Shown here: positions 38,591 to 50,390 of the stretch, piece after piece
Layout: every line of letters begins with the position of its first letter
Position numbering within the stretch: position 1 is the first letter of the stretch
Assembly: GCF_000247815.1 (NCBI RefSeq)
Contig: NC_021674.1
Span: forward strand, 80,136,744 to 80,200,743
Source: Ficedula albicollis
Lineage: Eukaryota > Chordata > Aves > Passeriformes > Muscicapidae
DNA: 64,000 nt
Direction of reading: 5' to 3'
Notes under the pieces: generated by a model
The model's input: the letters and a program-made list of their open reading frames with translations, nothing else
Database searches by the model: none
Told to the model about the DNA's origin: nothing
Position numbers and translations under genes: made by a program

Positions 38591-38766
38591 GTGAGTGTCA
38601 ATGCAAGGCTGAAGCCTCATCCTCCTGCTGCCAGGGCTCTCAGGACATTGATAAACTCTTGATATTGTTTAAAACAGAAACCAAACATTCCTCTTCACAA
38701 CACACAATAAAAAACCATCCACAGCCCGATTTTGACAAAACATTACAATGCTGATCAGAAACTTCT

Positions 38767-39165
38767 ATGACAACTAGGCATGGCATATACTTTGGATTCT
38801 TCCTAGATCCTCAAACATATGAAAGCTACCATGAGCCCTTCATTACCAAGGCTATCATTATGGTATGCCATGAAAAAATCAAACCTCAAGAGATTGTAGA
38901 GATCTTCCGTATAAGGTCAGGAGCCAGAATCAGGTATAAGAAGGTGAGGTTCAGGATAAAACATCCCAGCTGTGTCCTGTTAAAAGATGATGGGATGATC
39001 TGTGCAAATGTCAAATCAAACATAGTTCTTACAAAAGTACTTGAGTTTCAGAAAACACTTGCTAATGGTCCTGCAGCTCCTTTGCTGAAAGCCTTTCATT
39101 CTTCATTATGCCCAACTCGGAATGCTTCATGCACCACAGAACAGCTGACCCTGTTCCCCCTCTGA
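38767..39165 (+). CDS. Unrecognised 132-codon open frame
   Basis: ATG to TGA, 132 residues, beginning MTTRHGIYFGFFLDPQTYES and containing EIVEIFRIRSGARIRYKKVR. It is long for this AT-rich DNA and composition looks protein-like. No promoter, splice context or family was recognised. It could be an exon or a retrocopy fragment, or chance. Confidence 0.25.
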   Translation: MTTRHGIYFGFFLDPQTYESYHEPFITKAIIMVCHEKIKPQEIVEIFRIRSGARIRYKKVRFRIKHPSCVLLKDDGMICANVKSNIVLTKVLEFQKTLANGPAAPLLKAFHSSLCPTRNASCTTEQLTLFPL

Positions 39166-39276
39166 ATATACTGGAGTTACTTATATGCAGCAGTTCTTTC
39201 TCACCAAGATGTGAATGCATCCATGACTGGCCAGAACACATAAAATCAAGAGGACCTGAGGTTTTCCTAAATCCCA

Positions 39277-39407
39277 AATTGCTATGAAAGAAAGGAATTT
39301 CAGAAATTAACTTTCCCAGCATCTTATGATGAGTTTAATATAATTGCTATGAAAGAAAGGAATTTCAGAAATTTAACTTTCCCAGCATCTTACGATGAGT
39401 TTAATAC
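39277..39407. repeat. Tandem duplication, period 65 bp
   Basis: Two copies beginning AATTGCTATGAAAGAAAGGA, at 39277 and 39342. Confidence 0.94.
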
Positions 39408-40742
39408 TGTGTTCTGGAAAGCTTGTACTCCTGAATCTGATCCAAAGTAGCACTGGGAGGTGGTGGTAATGGCACCCTTTTTGAACAAACAGCATAACAA
39501 AGGAATCCAGATGAGAACTTCCAATCTTTGTGGTGTTCCAGACTCATTCTGTACTAGTTACCAGAGTGTCAGAACTCTATTCCTGACCAATCTCATTTGC
39601 AGGCAAAACTCCTACTGTTGCTACAGAAAACACACAAACTGGTGAAAGGAGTGAAATCATTGGCAATTACTTTTACCAAGTTAGCTGAAACATTTGCTTT
39701 CAAATTACTATTCAAACACGTTGACAATTCTGTAACATCCAGGAGACAGATGATAAGGGAGGGTTTCATGAAGTGACCCTTTCCAGCCTGAGTGCAGTTT
39801 CCCATGTAGCAACTGTTATTGGGGAAGGGCTGGTTTCACCCACAAAGAACTAACTTTCCCTGGTAATAGTTAAACAGCATCACAGTAGGCTTTGCCTTTC
39901 AATTGTTTAATTGCTTTTTGTTGTTGAATGCCAACAATTCCCATTCACACCACATGAAGGAAAGTCTAAAGAAATCTTAGGAACAGTACAGCTGCTATGG
40001 TTTTGGATATTATAGCATTTTGTTGCTGTTCTTGGTAACAGATGTGAAAGTCAGCACAGACAGTAAGGAACTGGCAAAAATCTCAAAGAGCCTCTGCCCA
40101 GGAAGTAATTTTGACTCACAGTTTTTTTCAAGCTGGTTATCATCCACTATAGATAATTATTACTATGCTGAAGACTGAAACTGAGAAACACAACAGAAGA
40201 AACCATACTGGTGCTGTGTTTGTTCTCCAGATGCATAAGGGGTGCAGTGCTTCCAGAGTTGAGAAAAGAAATTTTGGTATCAAAGCAGTTTTGTTTAGGT
40301 GGGGTATTTTTTTCTCTTTAATCCCTATACACACATTGTTCTTACGGTAAAAATCAGATACTTAAAACAGCAAATGCCTGTGTTGATACCATAACATTCA
40401 TCAACCTGCCACATACCTCTCTGTATTTGCACTGCTTTATCTCTTTTTTATATATAAATTGTGTATCATTAAGAGTTATCTGTATAGCAGCTGCCAAAGA
40501 AATAAAAAGACAAATTTAAACACCCATTCTTCCTTCAACCTCGCAGTTCTAAATTAACCTGGTTAACAGGACCTGAGTCCAGCCAACATTCAAGAGGCCC
40601 CACCTCAGACAGCTTTTGTAAGAAGTGTCAGTGGCATGTACATGTGTACACCCTGTCCGGTCAGTGTATCATCTTTTATGGCTCCCAGTCCTGCTTTCTT
40701 TTCCCCAGTAACTGCCAGATCCATATTCACTGCACAAAACAT

Positions 40743-40930
40743 AACTGAAAATCCTGAGAACACAAATCCTGCATTATTCTCAAATATGTGAAAATAAGTG
40801 AGTGGGCTTTCAATTCACCTGCAGGGGACCAAAGACTGAAAATCCTGAGAACACAAATCCTGCATTATTCTCAAATATGTGAAAATAAGTGAGTGGGCTT
40901 TCAATTCATCTGCAGACATCTGCAGGGGAT
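40743..40930. repeat. Tandem duplication, period 91 bp
   Basis: Two copies beginning ACTGAAAATCCTGAGAACAC, at 40743 and 40834. Confidence 0.94.
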
Positions 40931-41334
40931 CAAACCATGTATTCTAAAAGCCTACAGAAAAAAAAAAACAAGAAGTAAAAATTCTTATTTGTAGCACTGA
41001 TTTGGGAATAATTTAATTAGATTCATGCAAACGTACAAGACCTGTGCATTTCAATGAACTGAAAAGAGCTAAAATCCTGTGCGACCATTTTTAAAAGAAC
41101 AGATTTATTCTAAAGATCCCTCACAAACACCAAAATATATTCTGCAGGATATGCACAGCATGTGAGAGTTCTGAATATTTCACCCAAAATCATTTCACCC
41201 AAAAATTCCTTCACCAATCAAAAGGCAAGTAGTTTCCTCACCTGCAAACTTAGATTTGCCCAGGAACCTTGCTGTTTTAAGGCAGCAGGCTCCCAGGGGG
41301 AAATCTGCTTTTAAATGCTGCAAAAATGCCCTTT

Positions 41335-41338
<4 letters not shown>

Positions 41339-41371
<33 letters not shown>

Positions 41372-41399
41372 CCCCCCCCCCCCCCCCCCCCCCCCAAAG

Positions 41400-41439
<40 letters not shown>
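41339..41439. repeat. A31-C26-AAAGA-A39 homopolymer block
   Basis: A run of 31 A, then 26 C, then AAAGA and 39 A. This arrangement is not typical of any retroposon tail and looks like an unreliable consensus. Confidence 0.95.
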
Positions 41440-41442
<3 letters not shown>

Positions 41443-42741
41443 TCTTATTACAGGTAGAGCTCACTTCCCTTCTCAAGAAAGAGCCAGCTTAACCAAAGCC
41501 CCACTGAATCTAAGATACAGTTAACTATAAAACAAGAAGAGGAGTAAACTCACAGATTCAAAGTGAAGGACTTAGAGGGAGATACAGAGAATTCCCATGG
41601 TGAAACTGCTATCCCTCAAGGCAGTCAGTCACCTTTTTTATCTCCAGTACCAAAATCTTTTGATAAAACCCAAAGCTACTCCCAGAATGGCAAAGCAGGA
41701 GTTCCTGCATGTTCTTCCTCTGGCCTGACAGAAGCCACCTTGGTTAGAAAAAGGTTGAAAAAGAGGTCTCTCAGTTTCCTGGGAGCCCTTGTTGGGTCTG
41801 TAAATACAAGAAACCGAATGGAAAACTGTGACATAAATCAGTAAGGGTCCATGGCAGAAACAGGTCACATGTTCTGGAGTTTGGTTAATGGGACACTGTG
41901 TAGCAAACATCAGGCACCCAGAAGCAGCTGGGAAGCTCATGGGAGAAGGACTCAATGCTGGAACAGGAAGACACAGTACAGTTTGCTCCAAAAGGCTCAC
42001 AAGGGACCAACATGTGTGCTAGGGAAACACCATAATGCCCACCCACCCCCCAGCCACTCTCACAGCAGTACCTGGGGATTGTAGACTTACCATTCCTTAT
42101 TCTGAATTCAGTAACCTGCAATAAATTAATGTCATATAATGTACTTTGCAATATAGAGAAATTTAATTTTTGAATGCAGTTGAAATAAAACTAGTCCTGC
42201 TGACTAGTCAAGAGTTATTACATAAACTCTGGCCAACCTGGAGCTAAAGCTATCAGATGGCAAGCTGATGCCAGCACACTCAGAAAGATAATGGCTGAGT
42301 TCTTCCTACCTTTCTCTTAACAGAGGCACTTGTTTCACTTTTCCTCCTCTATTTGGCTACTGATTTACCAAATTATTTTGTTTGTAAGGAAGAGTATATT
42401 AAGCATCCAAGGATTATTCTGGCCAGTATTTTACAGTTTCTTTTATGAAATAAAACCCTTCACTAATTGCATTATCAGATCTTCCTTCTCTTAAAATCAG
42501 TTTACTTGCATCACTGTTATCAAGAGATTAAGATATCTACTCTTCTTTTTACAGACAATACATTATTCTTTCTGGTAAAAAAAAAAAAAATCTCTGACTT
42601 CATTTAATCAAAGCAGAGAAAGCTGAACTATCATGTCAGTTTCTAAGGCATTTACCAGTAATAACTGCAGGTCTGAAGTAATTTCATGTCTTCTGACAAT
42701 GATCTCTCTGGAGATCACAGAGGGCAATTCTTAAAATCACT

Positions 42742-42747
42742 TTTATT
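42742..42747 (-). other. Candidate SMIM8 poly(A) signal
   Basis: AATAAA on the minus strand, about 175 nt past the SMIM8 stop. Confidence 0.5.
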
Positions 42748-42754
42748 TTCACAG

Positions 42755-42871
42755 GTATTTTTACTGCAGTTTATTTGTACAGGCACAGCATTTTATAAAG
42801 GAACTCGAATTGCATTAAATAGCAAGAGAGACATTTATCCATTATTTCAAGGGAAAGAGAAAAAACAGTAG
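42755..42871 (+). CDS. Candidate terminal exon of the unrecognised plus-strand gene
   Basis: Acceptor CTTTTATTTTCACAG, then 38 codons in phase 0 and a TAG stop, beginning VFLLQFICTGTAFYKGTR and ending GKEKKQ. It is phase-compatible with the exon ending at 38590. It lies antisense to the SMIM8 3' UTR. No family recognised; coding status is doubtful. Confidence 0.25.
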   Translation, partial: VFLLQFICTGTAFYKGTRIALNSKRDIYPLFQGKEKKQ

Positions 42872-42921
42872 TTGCCTTGAAAAGTTCAGCGAGTGATTTA
42901 CTGATTTCCTTTCTTACATTC

Positions 42922-43080
42922 TCAGTCCCACTTGGACGTTTTCCTCCTCATGTACCTGGACCCCTCACTGTCGATTGCTTCGTAGAGGTCCTTTTTATTC
43001 TCTGTTGTTGCATGCAAATAACCAAGGTAGGCCACACAGAGGCTAATTGCTATCAGTCCAAATGCCATCACAGGTTTGTT
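42922..43080 (-). CDS. SMIM8: SMIM8 second coding exon and stop
   Basis: 52 codons plus stop, containing the transmembrane helix and the conserved C-terminal [10 protein letters not shown]. Confidence 0.97.
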   Translation of the reverse strand, partial: NKPVMAFGLIAISLCVAYLGYLHATTENKKDLYEAIDSEGSRYMRRKTSKWD

Positions 43081-44140
43081 CTGACAAGAAAAAAAATGTG
43101 GTAAATGGTTTTAGTCAAAACATTTTTCATTAAACTCAAACATTACATTCTTCTATCTCAGCTTAGGAATTAAACAGTAAACTATTTGTGACATTTGCAA
43201 AAAATCATCACTGCCTTCTTGCAGACTGAATTTTCTGACAGCAAAAGGAATTCCCTTTGAAAAAGAAGATTCTTTCTGGAGACAGAACACCACATTGCCC
43301 AGTATTTTGCTGGTTGGAAATTCTGATTGAGCATGAACAAACCAGACAAAACCAATTACTGAAGGTCTCTACTACAAACTTTTAATAGATCATCTGGATA
43401 TACTGCTGGGGCAACGCACTTTGGTTCTGTTTGAATACAATCCTCTAAACCACATTTTGTATTCTTACCACAAAATACACTTTTATTATATTAAATCTAT
43501 ACTTATTTTATGCACAAAATTTCACTCATTGCTGCAAATGCAAATAAAATATGAGTATCATCAACTTAACTATAAAAGCAAGAAAAGGGAAGATCCAGAA
43601 TACTGAAAAGCTACCAAAAATCGCCTCATTTCATACCTAGAAAGTTTGCATTCTATGATTAGTTCCCTTTTAAATATTAAAAACCACTCCTGTTGTTTTT
43701 ATTACTTAACAATAAGTAACAATACTACTTAACCTATAAAATTATATAGGTAATATGCCGCTAAACATTCTTTCTGAAAGCAGCTTAGCTAGGTACAAAA
43801 GAATCAGACAGTAAGTGAAATAAAAGCTGCAGTAAACAATGTCATGTTCTGTGCTCTCAACAATCAAGAATGGAAAAAACTAAAAATATTTTTAGTTACA
43901 TTTCTGAGTGGTTTGCCTAACAAGACATGGTTAAATAATGCACAGAGAAGTGTAATGATAACTTTAAAGCAATCGTATCTCTTCAAGCATATTTAGTTTT
44001 TCTTGGAAGGACTGTCTTACAGGTTTAATGAAAAGCTCTGGGTTCACAGCTCGGAAAAGCATAGTTGTCTGAACACTCCTCAGTCCTGGTTTTCTTTCTT
44101 TGGGTGCTCCATCTTCATTTGGAGGTTTGGTGGAAGACAT
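42922..44140 (-). CDS. SMIM8: SMIM8, small integral membrane protein 8 (complete, 2 coding exons)
   Basis: Seen: exon 44021-44140 encodes [20 protein letters not shown], then [12 protein letters not shown], and ends at a GTAAGA donor in phase 0. Exon 42922-43080, after a TTTTCTTGTCAG acceptor, encodes [20 protein letters not shown], then a tail with [10 protein letters not shown] and MRRKTSKWD and a TGA stop. The total is 92 residues (human 97). One hydrophobic helix lies at about residues 44-61, after a polar N-terminal half. Family knowledge: a conserved vertebrate single-pass membrane protein with no established function. It is preceded by a GC-rich region and lies tail-to-head with CFAP206 on the same strand, as in human. 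The 5' UTR exon was not pinned down. Confidence 0.96.
44021..44140 (-). CDS. SMIM8: SMIM8 first coding exon
   Basis: 40 codons from the initiator Met to FIKP, phase 0. The [14 protein letters not shown] junction matches human exactly. Confidence 0.96.
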
Positions 44141-44684
44141 GTTACTTAATGTTCAATATTTCCTAGAAGTAGAATGAGAAACAGGAGTAATTTCTGCAAA
44201 AACACTGGAAGAGCTGCACTCACTGAATGCAAATTCACACTCAGTTTGTCTTACAGCATCAATTTTAGCTGGTGTAAATATTACTGATCTCCTCCAGTGT
44301 CACCTAACATTCCCAGCTTAAGCACACTGATTTTCAATCTTGTTAATTTTGTGCATCCTAAAATTAACTTTTGGAGATTCACATCTTCATACAGCAAATC
44401 TAAATCTGCTGATAATGGGCTTAAGGTTTTTCACTTGCCTCTGGCGAATGCTTTAGCTATCTGTGGACTAAATAGCACCAGTCTTCAGACCACTGTCTAA
44501 AAAGATAATCCTAGAAAAAAGTGTGGTTTTTTAAATAACTTCTACGTGACAGGACAGCCCAAGCACCACTGTAGTGCAGTCACTTTAGCCACCCACCCCA
44601 GCAGACTCGGGTCTCACTTTTGCACACACTGGGCACATTGCACATGCCTTAGGTTCAAAGTGAAAGAGGGGAAATCTAAGGTAC

Positions 44685-44884
44685 TCTCAGAATACGCAAG
44701 AAATCTTTATTCTGGGGGCGGTGAGGCACTGGCACAGGGTGCCCAGAGAAGCTGTGGACGCCCCATCACTGCCAGCGTTCCACGCCAGGCCGGATGGGGC
44801 TCTGAGCAACCAGGTCTTGGGGAAGGTGCCCCTACCCGGAACGAGACGATTTTTAAGGTCCTTTCCAAGCCAAACCACTCTATG
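44685..44884 (+). mobile_element. CR1 LINE 3' fragment
   Basis: Tail sequence GGCGGTGAGGCACTGGCACA, GTGCCCAGAGAAGCTGTGGA and the end TTTCCAAGCCAAACCACTC plus TATG. It is CpG-rich for a CR1, which may reflect its place beside the SMIM8 CpG region. Confidence 0.85.
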
Positions 44885-45564
<680 letters not shown>

Positions 45565-45765
45565 GGCTGAGATTGGACACTAGGAAAAATTTCTTAGCTG
45601 AGAGAGTAGTCTGGCATTGGAACAAGCTGCCCAGGAATGCCTCATAAGATGTGTGGATGTGGCAGTTGTGAATATGGTTTAGTGGTGAAAACAGTGACCC
45701 TAGGCGTACAGTGGGACTTGATAATCTTAGAAGTCATTTCCAACCTTAATGATTCTGTGATTATA
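45565..45765 (+). mobile_element. CR1 LINE 3' fragment
   Basis: Tail sequence TTGGACACTAGGAAAAATTT, GGAACAAGCTGCCCAGGAAT and the end CATTTCCAACCTTAATGATTC plus TGTG. Confidence 0.88.
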
Positions 45766-46326
45766 TGAAACACAGAGATATCCAGGCTCACAGAGCTTCC
45801 TGTTCCATGTTTTTCTTCTGCAGTAATCAAACTGCCTTCCCCTCTCCTCCCACCCCCGACCAAGATGGCAGAGTAATAATAAATTGCAGGTTAACTTTTC
45901 ACGTCTAAATCCAGATGGAGTATCTAAATTTTTTTGTTGTTGTTGTGAGCAAATATAATGAAGTGAGAAAAATAATAGGGAAATAAGTTTAGGTGTCAAG
46001 AGTGGATTGAGTGGTATGTCTGGGGTTTGTGTCAACAATTAATTCACAACATACCATCTGCTAATCTGGTAGCTATTGTTTTGGCGGCATATGCCACGCA
46101 GCTGATTTTGTTTGGAAACTACTGAGTAGAAAATCTGAGTGAAGCTGCTTTCGTTTGTTTTCATGTTTGTCTAATTGAAAGAAGCCAATGCGAGGTTTTT
46201 GCAAGAGCTTGGTTTTTGGGAAAGTAGCTTGGTTGTCTTGAGGGGAAGGGGGATTTTTTACTGTAATATAGGAGATGTTCTGCATACAGCTCCCAAGCAA
46301 TTTCCCCCCGCACACGCATTTTGGAA

Positions 46327-46592
46327 GCCAAAAGAATTACATCAACAGAGAGAAAGTGCACTCATTTATTGGCCCATCCACCCCTCCCCAGCAGCTACAC
46401 TGCCCATGCAGATAAAGCCAAAAGAATTACATCAACAGAGAGAAAGTGCACTCATTTATTGGCCCATCCATCCCTCCCCAGCAGTTACACTGCCCATGCA
46501 GATAGAAAGAATTACATCAACAGAGAGAAAGTGCACTCATTTATTGGCCCATCCACCCCTCCCCAGCAGCTACACTGCCCATGCAGATAAAA
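46327..46592. repeat. Three-copy tandem repeat, period 90 then 84 bp
   Basis: Copies containing AAAGAATTACATCAACAGAG at about 46331, 46421 and 46505; the third lacks 6 bp at its start. Confidence 0.95.
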
Positions 46593-47497
46593 CTTCTGAT
46601 CCAAAGTCAGCCAGGGTCATCATAGTTTTTTCCAGATTGTAGGATGGGTTTATGCCAGAACACATTTGCAGTATATTGGTGGCAAGGATTGTTAGGTTGT
46701 TGCTAGTTCTCTGGCACTTCCCATCTTTCTTATAAAGGACAGGTAAGTCCTAGGCATCATTGACTGGGTGAGATCCACTGTACAAAGAGCTCTGGCTGAA
46801 GAGAAAATATTCCCCACATGAAGAGCCGCAGGATAAGGCTTTGTGTGTAAAAAGAGAAGCAGAGAGAAATGTAAAACTGAGCTTAGGCTTTGATGTGAAT
46901 GCTGGTACTTGGCATGTGTTAAGCATTTGCCAGCTAACCAGATTAACTGCGCAGTGATGAAAAGCTTGGACTGCTTACTGTTTCTAGTTTTGCTTTATGT
47001 CTGTGGGAAAGTGTTGTGTTGTATCTTTAATGTGAATATTACGTTTCTATCATCTGACCCAAACATTCAGTCCACTATGGCTTATGAAGTTGTTTGGCAT
47101 ATTTTATAGGAGAGACTCTATAAAGTGCAGAATAGTAAACATCTGTGGTATTTCTGAGTCACCCATCCTCTTAATATCCGAGTGTCTCTCCTGAAAAGAA
47201 ATCACACAAAAACCCTTGCCTTTTCTAAACCTGAGGCTGTTACTGAGATTTAGTTTCCTTTCAACTAAATTCCTTTGGGATTCTGCATTCAGTGTTGCGC
47301 TTTGTGCCACAGCCATTCACGCTTTTTGGGTCTCCCGTGCCCTTACCGTTTGAGCTGCAGAGAGGCTCTGTGGAGCGCAGAGCAGAGCCGGCGCTGTGCC
47401 CCGCAGACGCGGTTAGCATGCGACAGCCAGCCTGGAGCGGTCCGGGGAGCAGCTCCGTGCCTCCTGCCTCTGCTGACCGACCTCACAGCTCCTGCTT

Positions 47498-47597
47498 ATT
47501 ACAAGCACTGCACAAGAACAGAGCTTCAGCTTCACATTGTCTTCAGGATATTACAAGCACTGCACAAGAACAGAGCTTCACATTGTCTTCAGGGTAA
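47498..47597. repeat. Tandem duplication, period 52 bp
   Basis: Two copies beginning ATTACAAGCACTGCACAAGA, at 47498 and 47550; the second lacks one 6-bp TTCAGC element. Confidence 0.92.
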
Positions 47598-49163
47598 AGA
47601 TAGGGTGCCTCGAGCTGCTGATAAGCTTATCCTTGCTTTAGAGACATAGTTACAGAGCTGTTGTGGGCAGAAAAAAATCTTTTTGCATCTACACTGGGAC
47701 TTCAGCACTGGTATGGCTTGTAGTGAGAGGGGCAACTACCGTCACGTATTTGTTAGAGTTTTGATATGGGAATGTGAAATTCACATTTTAAAATTATTTT
47801 TAGAATGTTTTAGACACTATGAGTTTCACAATATTTTAATTAGAGCTGACAACTGGGATTTTTTTGTTTGTTTGTTTTGTGCTGAACAAATCTGGGGCAG
47901 AAGGGAAAGGAAAAATTAGTAATTAGAAGTATTTTTTCCTCCTTGCTCAAAGCTAATGATGAGAGTAACCATTGTTGTACTGAGGCATGTGAAGCAGTAT
48001 GACCCTATTAACGACATGAATGCATAAGAAACAAACAGACCAGCTAGACAGGGTGGCATGAAGGGTATTGAGGGGTTTCTGTGTGGTTGTTGCTCTGCTC
48101 ATGTCAGTCTCAAGAGTCCTTATGCTGATTTTCATCAGCTTTTGCCCCTTTGTGTTGTTCCCATTGAAGGAAAGCCATTTTCAGACAGCAGCATGCACTG
48201 CTTGGGACACTACCACTGACATTCCAAAACAATTTTAAGGCAATATGTGTTTTAAAACCAAAAATCTCTTAGTGCGACTCTCTGTGTTTCATAACATTAT
48301 ATGTATGTCTCTTATAATACTTGTTAGCCAGCCATGTCTCTGTGAGACAAAACAAATCACCCAGCCGTGCTCTCCAGCAAAGATTAAAGCAATTGTTATT
48401 CTTCAAACACTGATCAAGCTTAGAAATCTTTTTCAGCTGAATTCAGTATGGAAGGAAAAAGGCACTTTGTTTGGTTCTGCTTTCATTTTTGAGTGGGTAA
48501 ATTGGTTGTGACTGGGAACAGAATATCAAAACTCAAAGCATCCCCTCTAGGAAGAAAAAGGTGGCTTCTACTACAAAGGAAGAGCAGAGAAACACATGTA
48601 GCCCTGAATTTTCTCACTACAACAATATACAGCCAGATACCTTAGAGTGGGGTTTAAATATAAATTTGAGCTAAGACTGCATCTCCAAAAGGGAAGGGCA
48701 AGGGGAGACCTCTTTTCACTTGTAATTGCTCTGGACTTCTTTGCATGCAATCTCATTATTGCTCAGCCTTGGAGTATGCCAATTTTGTTCCCTGGTCCAT
48801 TGCCAGAAAAAGAAAAAAGAATAAAGTTTACTTTTCAGTTGGATGGGCAGGGCAGTTTAATGTAAGCAGGACAATGCAGTTGGGAAGGCAGCTGGAAGTG
48901 GAGGCATAGACCAGAATTCACCTCTGCCTGTGACACCAGGACTCCAATCAGTTCAAGGTGTGAGAACTTAAAACCCTTTCTAATGTAGGCACCCTTTCTA
49001 ATCTCAGGCAGGGAACACAGCTCCTAAGAAGACTACAGAGGGTAGAAATTTCACAGTTTCAACAGAACAACTCTGTTGTAAGGGACTCTGACACACAGTA
49101 TTCTGGAACTCTTCAGGTTTTCTAAAAGGCAACCTTACAGTTGTATTTTAGTATATAAATACC

Positions 49164-50390
49164 ACCACATAGAATAATAGAATCATTAAGGTTAGAAAAT
49201 ACCTCCAGATCATTGACCCTGAGATGAGCTCAGCTGGTCAAAGCATGGTGCTGATAACACTGAAGTTGTGGCTTCAATCTCTCTGTGGGCCATTCACTCA
49301 AGAGTTGGGCTTGATGATCCTTGTGATCCCTTCTGGTTTCTGTGATCTGTGAATCCAGTGTTTGACTGAACACTACCATGACAATTAAACCATAGTACTA
49401 AGTGCCACGTCCAATCATTTCTTCCTGGGATGGGAGTGTTGACCTTATAAAATTGGTCTCAGCCTATTGATCCAGCATGTCCAGATCCCTCTGCAGATCC
49501 TTCCTGCCCTCAAGTAGAGGGCCTCAACACTCCCACTCAACTTAGTGTCATCTGCAACGTCACTGAGGGTGCATTCTATCCCCTTGTTCAAATTATTGAT
49601 GAAGATGTTAAACAGGGCCGGCCCCAATACTGATCCCTGTGGGACACCATTAGTGACTGGATGCCAAATGGATGCAGCACCATTCACCACCATTCTCTGG
49701 ACCTGGCCACTCAGCCAGTTTTAAACCTGGAGAGGAGTGTGCCTATCCAAGCCATAGGCTGCCGGCTTTTCCAGGAGAATGCCCTGGGAAACAGTATCAA
49801 AGGCTTTGCTGATGGTTAGGTAGGCAACAACCACAGCCTTTCCTTCATCCACTGGGTGGAACACCTGGTCTTAAAGGAGATGAAGTTGGTCAGGTAGGAA
49901 CTGTCTTCCCTACCCCCAGGGTGGCCAGGTCTGATCCCCTGGTTGTCCTGTATGTGCTCCACAATGGCACTCAAGATGTTCTGTTCTATAACCTTCTCCA
50001 GTGCTGAGATCAAACTGACTGGCCTGTATTTTCCTGGATCTCCCTTCCAACTCTTCTTGTAGATGAGTGTCACATTGGCCAACCTCCATCCCACTCGGAC
50101 CTCCCTAGTCAGCCAGGGCTCATGAAAAATGATGGAGAGGATCTTAGCAAGCTCTTCAGCTCCCTCACTATCCTCAGATGAATTCCATCTGGTCTCACAG
50201 ACTTGTGAGGATCCAAATGGGTCAGCAGTCCACCAACTACTTCCTCTTGTAGTGCAGGGGGTCTACTCTGCTCCCTGTCCCTGACTACAAGCTCAGGGGG
50301 CTGGTTGCCCTGAGGATCACTGGTCTTTCTGTTGAGGACAGAAGGCAGCGACAAATCCCAGGTAAAAATGGTCACTAAAGCCCTGATATG
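49164..50390 (-). mobile_element. CR1 LINE with reverse-transcriptase remnants, carrying a nested SINE
   Basis: The minus strand encodes broken CR1 reverse-transcriptase pieces: YRPVSLISALEKVIEQ (49816-50094) and [18 protein letters not shown] followed by ADDTKLSG (49445-49693). The 3' terminus is at about 49168 (AATAGAATCATTAAGGTTAG). Frames are interrupted, so it is inactive. Confidence 0.93.
49218..49352 (+). mobile_element. tRNA-Ile-derived SINE (TguSINE1-like), inserted in CR1
   Basis: The left part matches tRNA-Ile: GAGCTCAGCTGGTCAAAGCA (A box), GGTGCTGATAACAC around the anticodon, and GTGGCTTCAATCTC (B box) followed by GGGCCA. The right part is a CR1-like tail, TTGGGCTTGATGATCC to CTGTGATCTGTGA. 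CR1 sequence resumes on both sides. Such SINEs are known from songbirds. Confidence 0.85.

Larger units (their letters stand above)
39408..42721. other. Non-coding stretch
   Basis: No gene recognised. Includes a 91-bp tandem duplication and the A/C/A homopolymer block. Confidence 0.45.
45766..49163. other. Non-coding stretch upstream of GJB7
   Basis: No coding gene recognised. A short GC-richer patch at about 47310-47480 and donor-like sites at 46744 (GACAG|GTAAGT) could belong to a 5' non-coding exon of GJB7; this is inference. Contains two local duplications. Confidence 0.4.

Noticed and set aside
41195..41524. Frames made of poly-Phe/poly-Gly or poly-Lys/poly-Pro
   Set aside because: They are translations of the A/C/A homopolymer block.
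49218..49352. A functional tRNA-Ile gene
   Set aside because: The tRNA-like part is diverged, lacks a proper acceptor stem and is fused to a CR1-like tail, so it is a SINE.
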